Shown here piece by piece: positions 1-8,328 of a stretch of 64,000 nt of DNA. The DNA lies in the NCBI GenBank assembly GCA_963844655.1, contig CAWJPA010000002.1, positions 558,001 through 622,000 of the forward strand. Reading direction: 5' to 3'. The DNA comes from JASHPR01 sp963844655 (GTDB taxonomy: Bacteria > Actinomycetota > Actinomycetes > Streptosporangiales > Streptosporangiaceae). The translations under genes were made by a program, and so were the position numbers. A model generated the notes under the pieces. It worked only from the letters and a program-made list of their open reading frames with translations. It did no database searches and had not been told where the DNA came from. Within the stretch, counting starts at the first letter, position 1; each line of letters starts with the position of its first letter.

Positions 1-304
1 GCCGGGCGGTGCCGTAGGTCTTGGCCTGTTTCCTGACGAACAGCGCTGGGATGCCGGTGACCTGGCTGAGCACCGTGGCCAGCGGCACACCGCCGAGCTC
101 CAGGCCGCCGAGCAGCTCGGTCCCCGCGGGAACCAGCGCCGACATGTGGCCGGCCACCCGGCTCAGCAGCACCGGATCGGATTCGAATAGGTACTTGTCG
201 AAGTACTCGGAGCTGGTCTGGCCGGACCGCAGCGTGAACGTGCCCCGCAGGCGGCACCGCACAATAAGGTCACGCGCCAGAATGGTGAGGTCACTGGCAG
301 TCAC
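1..304 (-). CDS. pyrE: Orotate phosphoribosyltransferase, N-terminal part (runs off the left edge)
   Basis: OPRTase joins orotate to PRPP to give OMP in de novo pyrimidine synthesis. Reading the minus strand from GTG at 304 gives VTASDLTILARDL, then a conserved stretch with FTLRSGQTSS and YFDKYLFESDP, and LLGGLELGGVPLA, the usual N-terminal motifs of bacterial PyrE. About 101 codons are in view; the PRPP-binding loop and the 3' end lie outside. An ATG a few bases upstream (314) is out of frame and hits a stop after four codons, so GTG 304 is the best start. The product call rests on motif recognition and is firm; the full gene length cannot be judged here. Confidence 0.88.
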   Translation of the reverse strand, partial: MTASDLTILARDLIVRCRLRGTFTLRSGQTSSEYFDKYLFESDPVLLSRVAGHMSALVPAGTELLGGLELGGVPLATVLSQVTGIPALFVRKQAKTYGTAR

Positions 305-510
305 GAGACGATCATGCCAAGACAACTCCCGCGATACCAGGGAACGTCAACCTCACCAGGGTGAGGTCTGACCGGTTGCCCGTAAGCCGTGGACTGCCGG
401 AGGTCAGCCGTGCAAGACTGCCGAGATCGGTTGTCGAGCCAGCCGCGATGCCGAGCTGGTCCCCCGCCAGGTCCCCCCGGATCGCGGCTCATCGTCGGAG
501 GGGAACTGAT

Positions 511-792
511 ATGGCCTACGGAGAGCGTCTATCGCCGGCCCTGGCCGGGCCGTCCATAGTGGAGACCTGCTGGCTGTGCGGTACCCGCCAGCCCGCGGAT
601 CACATGGTGCCGGACGGCGGCAACGCCTGCAGCGACGTCCGCTGGTACTGCATGGACACGCGCGCATGCACGGAACGCTGGACCGCGCGCTGGGCCAAGC
701 CGGCCAGCTTCCGTACGGGCACAGGCACGAGCCCACGGGCGCGGGCCAGGCAGTTAGCTGAGCCAGAGGACAGCCAGCCAGCAGAGGTATGA
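511..792 (+). CDS. Small cysteine-rich hypothetical protein, possible zinc binder
   Basis: A 93-residue protein starting at ATG 511, eight bases after a GGAGG Shine-Dalgarno. Longer upstream in-frame starts exist, but the ribosome site favours 511. Residues 20-54 contain CWLCG, then two further cysteines around WYCMDTRAC, which could form a four-Cys metal site; the tail is basic and low-complexity. I do not recognise the family. It stands alone between pyrE (opposite strand) and a 240-base stretch (793-1032) in which I see no gene. Codon use is typical of the region, so I take it as a real gene of unknown role. Confidence 0.6.
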   Translation: MAYGERLSPALAGPSIVETCWLCGTRQPADHMVPDGGNACSDVRWYCMDTRACTERWTARWAKPASFRTGTGTSPRARARQLAEPEDSQPAEV

Positions 793-1032
793 CGGCGGGA
801 ACGGCAGGACTGCCGCCCGCCAGCGGCTAGCAGCTAGAGCCGCGAGTTCGAGTCAGCCCGGGCCCACGCCTGGGACGCGGCCTGACCCGATCCAGCAGGC
901 TACCCAGCGCCGGTAGCTCATCTGACAGGCCCTCGGCGTGACCGGGCGTATCCCTCCCGAGGACCTTTCCCAGTGTTTCCCGACACCAGGTCGTGACGGC
1001 CGCTGACTGGCCGCGCGCGGACCCGCCCGCGG

Positions 1033-2430
1033 TCAGCCCAGGGTGTCGCACAGCGCGTCGATGGCACCCGGGTAGGCGTGCGCGGGCGGGGTCGCGTAGC
1101 CGATGACCAGGGCCGCGGGCACGTCAGGCCGCGGGTTGTGGCGGTAGAAGCCCAGAGTCTGGATGGCCAGCCCGGCCCGCGCGGCCCGGGACCGGATGGC
1201 GGGCTCGTCCTCGGCCCGCAGACCGTCAAGCTCGGCCACGGCGTGCAGTCCGGCGGCGATACCGGTCACGGTGATGCCGGACCCGCGCTCGGCCAGGGCG
1301 GCCAGCAGCTGGTCCCGCCGGCGCCGGTAGCGCAGCCGGGAGCGGCGGATGTGGCGGTCGTAGCCGCCGGAGGTGATGAACTCATCCAGCGTGAGCTGCT
1401 CCAGCAGGCCGGTGTACCCGTCGCTGAGCCGCTTGGCCTCGACGACCGGGTCGAGCAGGCGGGGCGGAACCACCAGCCAGGCCAGGCCGAGCGCCGGCAT
1501 CAGGCTCTTGCTCGCGGTGCCCGCGTAGGCCACCAGGTCCGGGGCGAGGCCCTGCAGCGCGCCGATCGGCTTGCGGTCGTAGCGGAACTCACCGTCGTAG
1601 TCATCCTCGATGATCAGGCCGCTGCGGTCCCTGGCCCATTCCAGCGCGGCGGCCCGCCGCCGCGTGGCGAGCGGGACGCCGAGCGGGAACTGGTGCGAGG
1701 GGGTGAGCAGCGCCGCGTCGCAGTCGCCGAACTCGTCCACCCGCGCGCCCGCGGCGTCCACGGGCACCGGGCGGATGGTGAGCCCGGCCGCGTGCACGAG
1801 CTCGCGGTGCAGGCTGAGGCCGTGCGACTCGACGGCCAGCGCCCGCGCGCCACCGCGGCGCAGCGTGCCGGCGAGCAGGCTGAGCGCCTGCACGAACCCG
1901 GAGCAGATCACGATCTGGTCCGGCGTGGCGCGCACCCCCCGGACCCGGGCCAGGTAGGCGGCCAGCGTCTCGCGCAGGCCCAGGTGCCCGCGCGGATCGG
2001 GGTAGCCGAACAGGCCGTTCGGCGCGGCGGTCATGGCCCGGCGCGCCGCGGACAGCCAGGCGGTGCGCGGGAACCCGGCCAGGTCAGGGACGCCGGGGAT
2101 GAGGCTGTACCGCAGGCGGGTACCGGACGGCGGCCGCCGCGGCGGCGACGGCCGGGTATGCGGCCGGGTGCGCTCGGCGACCCGGGTGCCTGAGCCCTGG
2201 CGGGCGGTCAGCCAGCCCTCGGCGACCAGCTGGCCGTAAGCGTCGGCCACAGTGTTGCGGGCCAGCCCGAGCTCGGCGGACAGCGCCCGGGACGACGGCA
2301 GCGGCGTCCCGGCCGCCAGCCGACCGCCGCGGACCGCATCCCGCAGCGCGTTCTCCACGGCCGCGCGGCCCCGGGCTCCGCGCAGGTCGAGGAGCAGGTC
2401 GACTCCTGAATTGGCCCATGATTCCTGCAT
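1033..2430 (-). CDS. MocR/PdxR-like GntR-family regulator with aminotransferase domain
   Basis: 465 residues, the usual MocR size. Residues 22-84 form a GntR winged helix (PLPSSRALSAELGLARNTV is the recognition part). A basic Pro-rich linker follows, then a fold-type I aminotransferase domain from about residue 105. The PLP-lysine is K308 in AGTASKSLMP; IEDDYDGEFRY is also typical. In this family the second domain senses PLP or a PLP adduct rather than acting as an enzyme. The gene is divergent from an AhpD-like gene with only 46 bases between the starts, so that gene is the likely target. Direct control of B6 synthesis is possible, but no pdx gene is nearby. Confidence 0.9.
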   Translation of the reverse strand: MQESWANSGVDLLLDLRGARGRAAVENALRDAVRGGRLAAGTPLPSSRALSAELGLARNTVADAYGQLVAEGWLTARQGSGTRVAERTRPHTRPSPPRRPPSGTRLRYSLIPGVPDLAGFPRTAWLSAARRAMTAAPNGLFGYPDPRGHLGLRETLAAYLARVRGVRATPDQIVICSGFVQALSLLAGTLRRGGARALAVESHGLSLHRELVHAAGLTIRPVPVDAAGARVDEFGDCDAALLTPSHQFPLGVPLATRRRAAALEWARDRSGLIIEDDYDGEFRYDRKPIGALQGLAPDLVAYAGTASKSLMPALGLAWLVVPPRLLDPVVEAKRLSDGYTGLLEQLTLDEFITSGGYDRHIRRSRLRYRRRRDQLLAALAERGSGITVTGIAAGLHAVAELDGLRAEDEPAIRSRAARAGLAIQTLGFYRHNPRPDVPAALVIGYATPPAHAYPGAIDALCDTLG

Positions 2431-2476
2431 ATAACTGGACCATACTCCTGGGCCTTCTGGCGGTTAGCGTGGCGGT

Positions 2477-2950
2477 ATGACGATGACACAGAGCACTACC
2501 CAGACACAGGGCACTACCCAGCGGATGGACCTTAAGTCACTGGCGCCGCGCGTCTACAAGGCGATGATCGCCCTGGACGCGGCCGCGGGCGAAGGCCTCG
2601 AGCCCGCGCTGAAGGAACTCATCCGGGTCCGCGCCTCGCAGCTCAACGGCTGCGTGTACTGCATCGACATGCACAGCACCGACGCCCGGGCGGGCGGCGA
2701 GAGCGAGCAGCGGCTGTACGCGCTGCCCGCCTGGCCCGAGGCCCCGTTCTACACCGAACGCGAGCGGGCGGCACTGGCCCTGACCGACGCCATGACCCTG
2801 CTGAGTGAGACCCGCGTTCCCGACGACGTGTACTACCGCGCGGCCAGGCATTTCGACCAGCAGGAGCTGGCCCAGCTCATCAGCCTGGTGCTGACGATCA
2901 ACGCGTGGAACCGCATCGGCGTGACCTGCCGCCTGGAGCCGGGGACCTGA
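2477..2950 (+). CDS. AhpD-like carboxymuconolactone decarboxylase-family protein
   Basis: 157 residues. The AhpD core motif is present as NGCVYCIDMH: C59 and C62 form the redox pair and H66 belongs to the proton relay, as in alkylhydroperoxidases that restore peroxiredoxins. The N-terminal 16 residues are a Thr/Gln-rich tail (TQSTTQTQGTTQ), which suggests the true start might be the ATG at 2525 just before DLKSLAPRV; 2477 is kept because no good Shine-Dalgarno separates the options. It is transcribed away from the MocR gene and probably controlled by it. Its exact substrate is unknown. Confidence 0.85.
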   Translation: MTMTQSTTQTQGTTQRMDLKSLAPRVYKAMIALDAAAGEGLEPALKELIRVRASQLNGCVYCIDMHSTDARAGGESEQRLYALPAWPEAPFYTERERAALALTDAMTLLSETRVPDDVYYRAARHFDQQELAQLISLVLTINAWNRIGVTCRLEPGT

Positions 2951-2957
2951 TCCCTGC

Positions 2958-3695
2958 TCACGCCGCGTCGTGCAGCACCAGCCCCAGGGTGAACCGCTGG
3001 CCCGAGCGGATCACCGACACCCCGTGCCGGACCGGCGCGGCCGACCAGCCGCGCCGGGACGCCACCGGCCGGTCCCGGGTGGTGAACACCAGCCCGTGCC
3101 CCTGCGGGATCAGCGTCGCGGTCCCGCGGGACTGGGCCCGGGGCCGCTGCTCAAGCAGCAGGAACTCGCCGCCGGTGTGATCACCGCCGGGGCGGCTCAG
3201 GTTGACCACAACCTGCAGCGGGAACACGAGGTCGCCGTACAGGTCACGGTGCAGCGCGTTCCAGTCGTTCTCCCGGTACCTGAGCAGGATCGCCGTGGAT
3301 TTGGACTGCCCGGCCGCGTGGCACATGTCCAGCCACTCGTCGAGCGTGTCTGGCCACGGGGCGGGCCGGCCGAGCTTGGCGTGCCAGTCCCTGGCGATCG
3401 GCAGCAGCCGCGGGTAGAGCGCCTGCTTGAGCTGCTCGACCGGCTCCGGGTAGGGCCGGGCGAAGTAGCGGTACTCGCCCTCGCCGAAGCGGTACGTGCC
3501 CATGGTGATCGTCGAGCGGAACAGCTCGCCGGCGTCGTAGAGCCCGGCGATCTGCTCGCACTCGGGCGCGGTCAGCAGCTGCGGCGTGAGCCCGCATCCC
3601 AGGGCATTGATCTCCCCGGTGATGCGGTCCCAGTCGCCGGCCTCGACCCGGTCCCGCCACGGGCTCGCCGCGAGCGTCCTGGTCGTGGTGGTCAT
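2958..3695 (-). CDS. 2OG-Fe(II) oxygenase of the damaged-DNA type
   Basis: 245 residues from ATG 3695, which overlaps the stop of the upstream ogt gene as ATGA. The double-stranded beta-helix iron site is visible: H149 and D151 in NALHRDLYGD, the distal H224 in VRHGVS, and R234 in GQRFTLG for 2-oxoglutarate. The overall sequence (YRYFARPYPEP, ILLRYRENDWN) resembles the family annotated as oxygenase catalysing oxidative demethylation of damaged DNA (PF09859-like, from memory). The coupling to an alkyltransferase and an ECF sigma factor supports a DNA-repair role analogous to AlkB, although it is not an AlkB orthologue. Substrate is inferred from family and context. Confidence 0.82.
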   Translation of the reverse strand: MTTTTRTLAASPWRDRVEAGDWDRITGEINALGCGLTPQLLTAPECEQIAGLYDAGELFRSTITMGTYRFGEGEYRYFARPYPEPVEQLKQALYPRLLPIARDWHAKLGRPAPWPDTLDEWLDMCHAAGQSKSTAILLRYRENDWNALHRDLYGDLVFPLQVVVNLSRPGGDHTGGEFLLLEQRPRAQSRGTATLIPQGHGLVFTTRDRPVASRRGWSAAPVRHGVSVIRSGQRFTLGLVLHDAA

Positions 3696-4309
3696 GCGGC
3701 CTCCAGGTTCAGCAGCATCCGCTTGGTCTCCGGCCCGCCGAGGTACTCCCCGACCGAGCCGTCGGCGTGGATCACGCGGTGGCACGGGACCACCACGGGC
3801 AGGGGGTTGGTCGCGCAGGCCGTGCCGACCGCGCGGAACGCCCGGGGGCTGCCCGCCGCGGCCGCGACCACGGCATAGCTCGCCGTCTGGCCGTAGGCGA
3901 TGTCGGTCAGGCAGCCAAGCACGACCCGGCGGAACCCCGTGGACAGGCTGAAGTCCAGCGGCAGGTCGAACTCCCGGCGCTGGCCCGCAAAGTACTCGTC
4001 GAGTTCGCGGGCCACGGGATCAAGCCGCGTCGGAGCGTTAAGGATCCTCGGGCTCAATCGGGTGGCGAGGGTTTCCAGGACCTGGTCATGGCCCTCGGAC
4101 GCCCAGGCCACGCGGACCAGTCCCTGGTCGGTCGCGGCGAGCAGCAGCGTGCCGGCCGGGGTGTCGAGTGTGCGGTAGGCCACGTCGAGCACGCCCTCGG
4201 CCGCCGCGCTGGCGGCCAGCCGGTCGTGCAGGGTGCGCAGCTGCGCGTCGGTGACCTCGGGCAGGGTCTCGAGCAGATCCCCCGCCTCCGGATCGTGGTT
4301 GGTCATCAT
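3692..4309 (-). CDS. ogt: Methylated-DNA--protein-cysteine S-methyltransferase (first copy)
   Basis: 205 residues. The C-terminal half is a standard O6-alkylguanine transferase domain with the acceptor cysteine C176 in VVVPCHRVI, the helix-turn-helix residues before it and EYLGGPETKR after it. A roughly 40-residue extra N-terminal helix (TDAQLRTLHDRLAAS) precedes the usual start. Two tandem ATGs (4309 and 4306) overlap the sigma-factor stop as ATGATGA, and the stop overlaps the next ATG, so the three genes are probably translationally coupled. It is a suicide protein that takes the alkyl group from O6-alkylguanine or O4-alkylthymine. Confidence 0.93.
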   Translation of the reverse strand: MMTNHDPEAGDLLETLPEVTDAQLRTLHDRLAASAAAEGVLDVAYRTLDTPAGTLLLAATDQGLVRVAWASEGHDQVLETLATRLSPRILNAPTRLDPVARELDEYFAGQRREFDLPLDFSLSTGFRRVVLGCLTDIAYGQTASYAVVAAAAGSPRAFRAVGTACATNPLPVVVPCHRVIHADGSVGEYLGGPETKRMLLNLEAA

Positions 4310-4800
4310 CGGGCCCCTCCTTCTGCTGTGGCCCCGGCGTAGGTCTTGCGCAGCTTGGCGATGCCGTCGGCGGCCGACCTGCGGGCGGCCTCGGCCGTGC
4401 CGCCGATGACGCCGGCGACATCGGCGTACGGCATCCCGGCCAGGTAGTGGTAGGCGACCGCCTCCCGCTGCTTGCGCGGGAGCCCGGCCAGCGCGGCCGC
4501 CAGATCGAGGTCGCGGCCGTCCGCCCGGTGCGCGGACGGCCGTTCAGGGACGTCAGCGACCGGCAGCGCGCGCCGCGCCGCGGCGCGGGTGACGTCAATG
4601 GCCTTGTTGTGCGCGATCCGCACCAGCCAGGCCTCGACGTTCGCGCCGGCCGGGAGCTCCGGGTACGCCCTGAGGGCGGCCAGGAACGTCTCCGACCACG
4701 CGTCATCGGCGTCGCCGGGGCCGAGCACGGCCCGGCACACGCGCAGCACCATCGCGGCATGCTGGGCGACCATGGCCTCGAACGGCGGTTTGCCTGTCAC
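4306..4800 (-). CDS. ECF-family RNA polymerase sigma factor linked to alkylation repair
   Basis: 164 residues with region 2 at about residues 18-75 (DADDAWSETFLAALRAYPEL, WLVRIAHNKAIDVTR) and region 4 at about 105-155 (LAGLPRKQREAVAYHYLAGM then PYADVAGVIGG and a recognition helix). No anti-sigma gene or SnoaL/extra C-terminal sensor domain is visible. It is first in a coupled triplet with ogt and the 2OG-Fe(II) oxygenase, so it plausibly drives its own repair operon and perhaps the second ogt just upstream. How it is activated is not evident from the sequence. Confidence 0.88.
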   Translation of the reverse strand: MTGKPPFEAMVAQHAAMVLRVCRAVLGPGDADDAWSETFLAALRAYPELPAGANVEAWLVRIAHNKAIDVTRAAARRALPVADVPERPSAHRADGRDLDLAAALAGLPRKQREAVAYHYLAGMPYADVAGVIGGTAEAARRSAADGIAKLRKTYAGATAEGGAR

Positions 4801-4842
4801 GTGATGTAGACGCTCCTGACCGGCGGGACGTGAGGTGCCCGC

Positions 4843-5355
4843 TCAGAAAAGCTTGGCCGACCCCGCCGCGGCTGGCTCCTCGAGCTCCAGCAGGAACCTC
4901 TTGCGCGCCAGCCCGCCAGCGTAGCCGGTGAGCTTGCCGTCCTTGCCGACCACGCGGTGGCAGGGCACGATCACGCTGAGCGGGTTGCGGCCCACCGCGG
5001 CACCGACGTCCTTGGCCAGCACCTGGGCGCCGAGCTCGTCGCCCAGCTCGCGGGCCAGGTCACCGTAGGTGTTGGTGTGCCCGTACGCGATGCGGTTGAT
5101 CAGCTCCCAGACCCGGTGCTGGAACTCGTCGCCCCGGGCGTCGAGCGGCAGGTCGAACCGCTCCCGGTCGCCCGCGAAGTACTCGGCCAGCTGGCGCTTG
5201 ACCTCGCCGAAGCCGGTGTCGTCGCGGGGGCCGAAGGCGGACTCGTCCGGCCGGTACCAGTGATGCGGGAAGTACACCCCGGTCAGCGCGGCGTCGTCGG
5301 CCACCAGGGTGAGCTCGCCGATCGGCGAGGCGACGGTGGTGAATCTCGCGGACAT
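4843..5355 (-). CDS. ogt: Methylated-DNA--protein-cysteine S-methyltransferase (second copy)
   Basis: 170 residues starting at ATG 5355 with GGAGACC eight bases upstream; an in-frame ATG at 5367 is less well placed. The acceptor cysteine is C132 in VIVPCHRVVG; the sequence also has ASPIGELTLVADD at the start and GYAGGLARKRFLL near the end, all canonical for Ogt. It is only distantly similar to the other copy, so this is not a recent tandem duplication. It precedes the sigma-factor gene on the same strand with a 42-base gap, so all four repair genes could share a transcript. Confidence 0.94.
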   Translation of the reverse strand: MSARFTTVASPIGELTLVADDAALTGVYFPHHWYRPDESAFGPRDDTGFGEVKRQLAEYFAGDRERFDLPLDARGDEFQHRVWELINRIAYGHTNTYGDLARELGDELGAQVLAKDVGAAVGRNPLSVIVPCHRVVGKDGKLTGYAGGLARKRFLLELEEPAAAGSAKLF

Positions 5356-5439
5356 GACGGTCTCCATTTCAGCAGCGTTGCCCCGTAGACGTCCGGGACC
5401 GCTGAAACGTGAGGCCGGCGCGGGCACCGCCTCCAGACG

Positions 5440-6213
5440 TCAGCTCGCGAGGTGCTGGCCGAAGAAGCCGAAGATCTTGGCCCAGCCGTCCATCGCCGCC
5501 TCGGGCCGGTACATCGGGGCTTGGTAGTAGAAGAATCCGTGCCCGGCACCGTCGTAGCGGTGGAACTCGTACTCCTTGCCGAGCCGCTTCAGCTCGGCCT
5601 CGTGCTGGTTCACCTGCTCCGGCGTGGGGTGCTTGTCGTCGTTGCCGAACAGCCCGAGCAGCGGCGCGGACAGGCCCTCGGTCAGGTCGATCGGCGCCAC
5701 CGGGTGGGCCTCGTCGAGAGCCTCCTTCGGCATGACCACGCCCCCGCCCCACAGGTCGGCGACCGCGCCGAACCCGGCCGTCCGGGACGCGGTGAGCAGC
5801 GCGTGGCGCCCGCCCGAGCAGGTGCCGATGATGCCCACCTTGCCGTTGCTCCCCGGCTGGGCCCGCAGCCAGCCGAGCGCGGCCCCGCAGTCCGCCACCA
5901 CGGCGTCGTCGCGCACCCCGCCGGACGACCTGGCCTTGGCCGCGATGTCGTCGGGGCTGCCGTGCCCGAAGCGGCAGTACAGGTCCGGGCAGATCACGTG
6001 GTACCCGTGCCGCGCGAGACGCTCGCAGAACTCCCGGTAGAACTCGTCCCAGCCGGGCATGTGGTGCACGGCCACGACCCCGGGCACCGGCCCGTCGGTA
6101 TCCGGCCGGGCCACGTAGGCGTGAATCTCATCCCCGTTGCCCCCGGGAAAGGCAATCACTTCGGCCGTGATGCCCGCACGGTCGTCAGTGCTGAACGAAT
6201 TCCACATAGCCAT
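5440..6213 (-). CDS. Dienelactone hydrolase-family alpha/beta hydrolase
   Basis: 257 residues. The nucleophile elbow is GTCSGG with C132, as in dienelactone hydrolases (cysteine rather than serine); the acid is in LFGNDDKHPTPEQV and the catalytic histidine in GAGHGFFYY. GVVAVHHMPGWDEF near residue 45 gives the oxyanion region. No signal peptide, so it is cytosolic. Family members open the lactone ring in chlorocatechol degradation, but many actinobacterial homologues act on unknown esters, and there are no catechol genes nearby. It runs in the same direction as the upstream repair block. Confidence 0.88.
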   Translation of the reverse strand: MAMWNSFSTDDRAGITAEVIAFPGGNGDEIHAYVARPDTDGPVPGVVAVHHMPGWDEFYREFCERLARHGYHVICPDLYCRFGHGSPDDIAAKARSSGGVRDDAVVADCGAALGWLRAQPGSNGKVGIIGTCSGGRHALLTASRTAGFGAVADLWGGGVVMPKEALDEAHPVAPIDLTEGLSAPLLGLFGNDDKHPTPEQVNQHEAELKRLGKEYEFHRYDGAGHGFFYYQAPMYRPEAAMDGWAKIFGFFGQHLAS

Positions 6214-6313
6214 CCCTTCGCTCCGCTCCCGGCAGCGTTCCTACCGTAACGAAACGGCCGCGGGTGCGCGGTCGCTGTCCCGGGATGGGGATGAACCTAC
6301 CGGTGCCTATCGG

Positions 6314-7009
6314 TCAGCCGCGGCGCGGGGTGAATCGCTCCCGGAACAGGATCCACAGCGCTTCCACGCCATCGCGCCAGGTGAGTTTCTTTCCCGCTTC
6401 GCGGCTGCGCGCCTTATAGCTGATCGGCACCTCATAGGGGCGTATGCCTCGCCGCAGCAGCTTTCCTGTGACCTCGGCTTCCATGCCGAACCCGGTTTCG
6501 CGGACGCCCAGGTCGCGGTAGAGCCCGGTGGGAATCAGCTTGAAGCAGGTCTCCAGGTCGCTGATGTAGCAGTTGAAGAGCACGTTCGCGAACGTGGTCA
6601 CGCCCTTGTTGCCGAGCACGTAGGCGTAGGAGTAGGCGTTGTGGCTGCCGAACGTCCTGGTGCCGTAGACCACCTCGGCATCGCCGGCGATCACGGGCGT
6701 CAGCAGCGACGGGATCTCGGCGGGCGAGTACTCGAGGTCCGCGTCGCACATGATCACGTAGTCGCCGGTGGCGGCCTCCGCCGCGGTGCGGATCGCCGCG
6801 CCCTTGCCCCGGTTGCGCTCGTGCAGGTGGACGCTGACCCTCGGGTCGTCCCCGAGCGACCGGTACAGGTCCCTGGTACCGTCCGTGCTGCCGTCGTCGA
6901 CCACGACGAGCTCGGCCTCGCACGGAAAGGTCACGTTGAGCACTTCCTTCACCGCGGACGCCAAGGTATCCCGTTCGTTGTATACCGGCATAAGTATGGA
7001 AAGTTTCAC
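6314..7009 (-). CDS. Family 2 glycosyltransferase, polyprenyl-phosphate mannose synthase-like
   Basis: From GTG 7009 the protein begins VKLSILMPVYNERDT, the exact start of a GT-A domain. VVVDDGSTDGT binds the nucleotide, MCDADLEYSP carries the metal-binding DXD-like acid, and RNRGKGAAIRTA and DLETCFKLI are typical of DPM1/polyprenol-phosphate sugar synthases. There are no C-terminal membrane helices, so it is the single-domain type. An in-frame ATG at 7078 would add 23 residues of unlikely sequence. It is divergent from the UDP-glucuronate decarboxylase gene with a relatively AT-rich gap, which suggests a shared control region for a polysaccharide locus. Confidence 0.87.
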   Translation of the reverse strand: MKLSILMPVYNERDTLASAVKEVLNVTFPCEAELVVVDDGSTDGTRDLYRSLGDDPRVSVHLHERNRGKGAAIRTAAEAATGDYVIMCDADLEYSPAEIPSLLTPVIAGDAEVVYGTRTFGSHNAYSYAYVLGNKGVTTFANVLFNCYISDLETCFKLIPTGLYRDLGVRETGFGMEAEVTGKLLRRGIRPYEVPISYKARSREAGKKLTWRDGVEALWILFRERFTPRRG

Positions 7010-7111
7010 GATAAGCAAGCTTACGGGAGTCCACCCGCGCAGCAAATCGTATAGATTGCGGCCGGGTGGATTTGGCACACGGGGTGCCAGCGTCAGCCAA
7101 AAGGGGATTCT

Positions 7112-8152
7112 GTGGGCTGGAACGGGACGCGAAGCCGTTCGGAAACAGAGGTTTCTGCACCTAAGCGGATCCTGATTACCGGGGGATCAGGATTTATTGG
7201 CTCGCACTTGAGCAAGACTTTGCTATCTCTTGGCAATGACGTTCTCGTGGTAGATAATTTCTATTCAAGTAGCCGTCACAACGTTCTCGACTTGCTCGGC
7301 GAGCCCGGCTTCGAGCTCGTGCGCCACGACGTGACGTTCCCGCTCTACGTCGAGGTCGACCAGATCTATCACCTCGCCTGCCCGGCCTCGCCGGTCTTCT
7401 ACCAGCGGGACCCGGTGCAGACCACCAAGACGTGCGTGCACGGGTCGATCAACATGCTCGGGCTGGCCAAGCGGCTGCGCGTGCCGATCCTGCTCGCTTC
7501 GACCTCCGAGGTCTACGGTGACCCCGCCGAGCACCCGCAGTCCGAGTCGTACTGGGGCAACGTGAACCCCATTGGCATCCGGTCCTGCTACGACGAGGGC
7601 AAGCGGTGCGCGGAGACGCTGTTCTTCGACTACCACCGGCAGCACTCGCTCCCGGTCAAGGTCGCCCGGATCTTCAACACCTACGGGCCCAACATGCTGG
7701 CCAACGACGGCCGCGTGGTGTCGAGCTTCATCGTCCAGGCGCTCCGCGGCGAGCCGATCACCATCTTCGGCGACGGCTCGCAGACCAGGTCGTTCTGCTA
7801 CATCGACGACATGGTCCAGGGGCTGATCCGGCTCATGAACTCGCCCCAGGAGGTCACCGGCCCGGTCAACCTCGGCAATCCCTGTGAGTACACGATGCTC
7901 GAGCTGGCCAGGAAGGTGCTGGCGCTGGCCGGCAGCGACTCCCCGGCCGAGCACCGGCCGCTCCCGTCCGACGACCCGGTCCGGCGCAGGCCCGACATCA
8001 GCCGGGCCAGGCAGCTGCTGGGCTGGGAGCCGACCGTCCCGCTCGACGAGGGCCTCGAGCGGACGGTCGCCTACTTCAGGGACACGCTGCGCGGATCAGA
8101 GCTCGCGGCCAGCGTCGCCCCTTCTCGCCCCCAGGTCCCCGCCCACCAATAG
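7112..8152 (+). CDS. UDP-glucuronate decarboxylase (UDP-xylose synthase)
   Basis: 346 residues from GTG 7112, with AGGGGA five bases upstream. ILITGGSGFIGSHL binds NAD. STSEVYGDP and YDEGKRCAE provide the catalytic Ser/Tyr-Lys set. HPQSESYWGNVNPIG, IFNTYGPNM and NDGRVVSSFIVQALRGE match UXS enzymes closely, so the call is more specific than epimerase. The enzyme oxidises UDP-glucuronate at C4, decarboxylates it and reduces it to UDP-xylose. The UDP-glucuronate could come from the nucleotide-sugar dehydrogenase at 10481, which would link the two halves of the locus. Confidence 0.92.
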   Translation: MGWNGTRSRSETEVSAPKRILITGGSGFIGSHLSKTLLSLGNDVLVVDNFYSSSRHNVLDLLGEPGFELVRHDVTFPLYVEVDQIYHLACPASPVFYQRDPVQTTKTCVHGSINMLGLAKRLRVPILLASTSEVYGDPAEHPQSESYWGNVNPIGIRSCYDEGKRCAETLFFDYHRQHSLPVKVARIFNTYGPNMLANDGRVVSSFIVQALRGEPITIFGDGSQTRSFCYIDDMVQGLIRLMNSPQEVTGPVNLGNPCEYTMLELARKVLALAGSDSPAEHRPLPSDDPVRRRPDISRARQLLGWEPTVPLDEGLERTVAYFRDTLRGSELAASVAPSRPQVPAHQ

Positions 8153-8328
8153 CGAACGGCACTTAGCTGCGGTAACAGCGACAGTAACGGCCCGTCCACA
8201 CCATGAGGGCCGCGCCGGAGAGCCGGGCAGGCGCCCGCGGAAGGTCTGGGCAGCCCGCGTCGCCGCCACCCACACCCTGCTGGCCCCCGCCCCGATCTGC
8301 TTTGCTTGACGGCGAGGAGGTTAACGGG

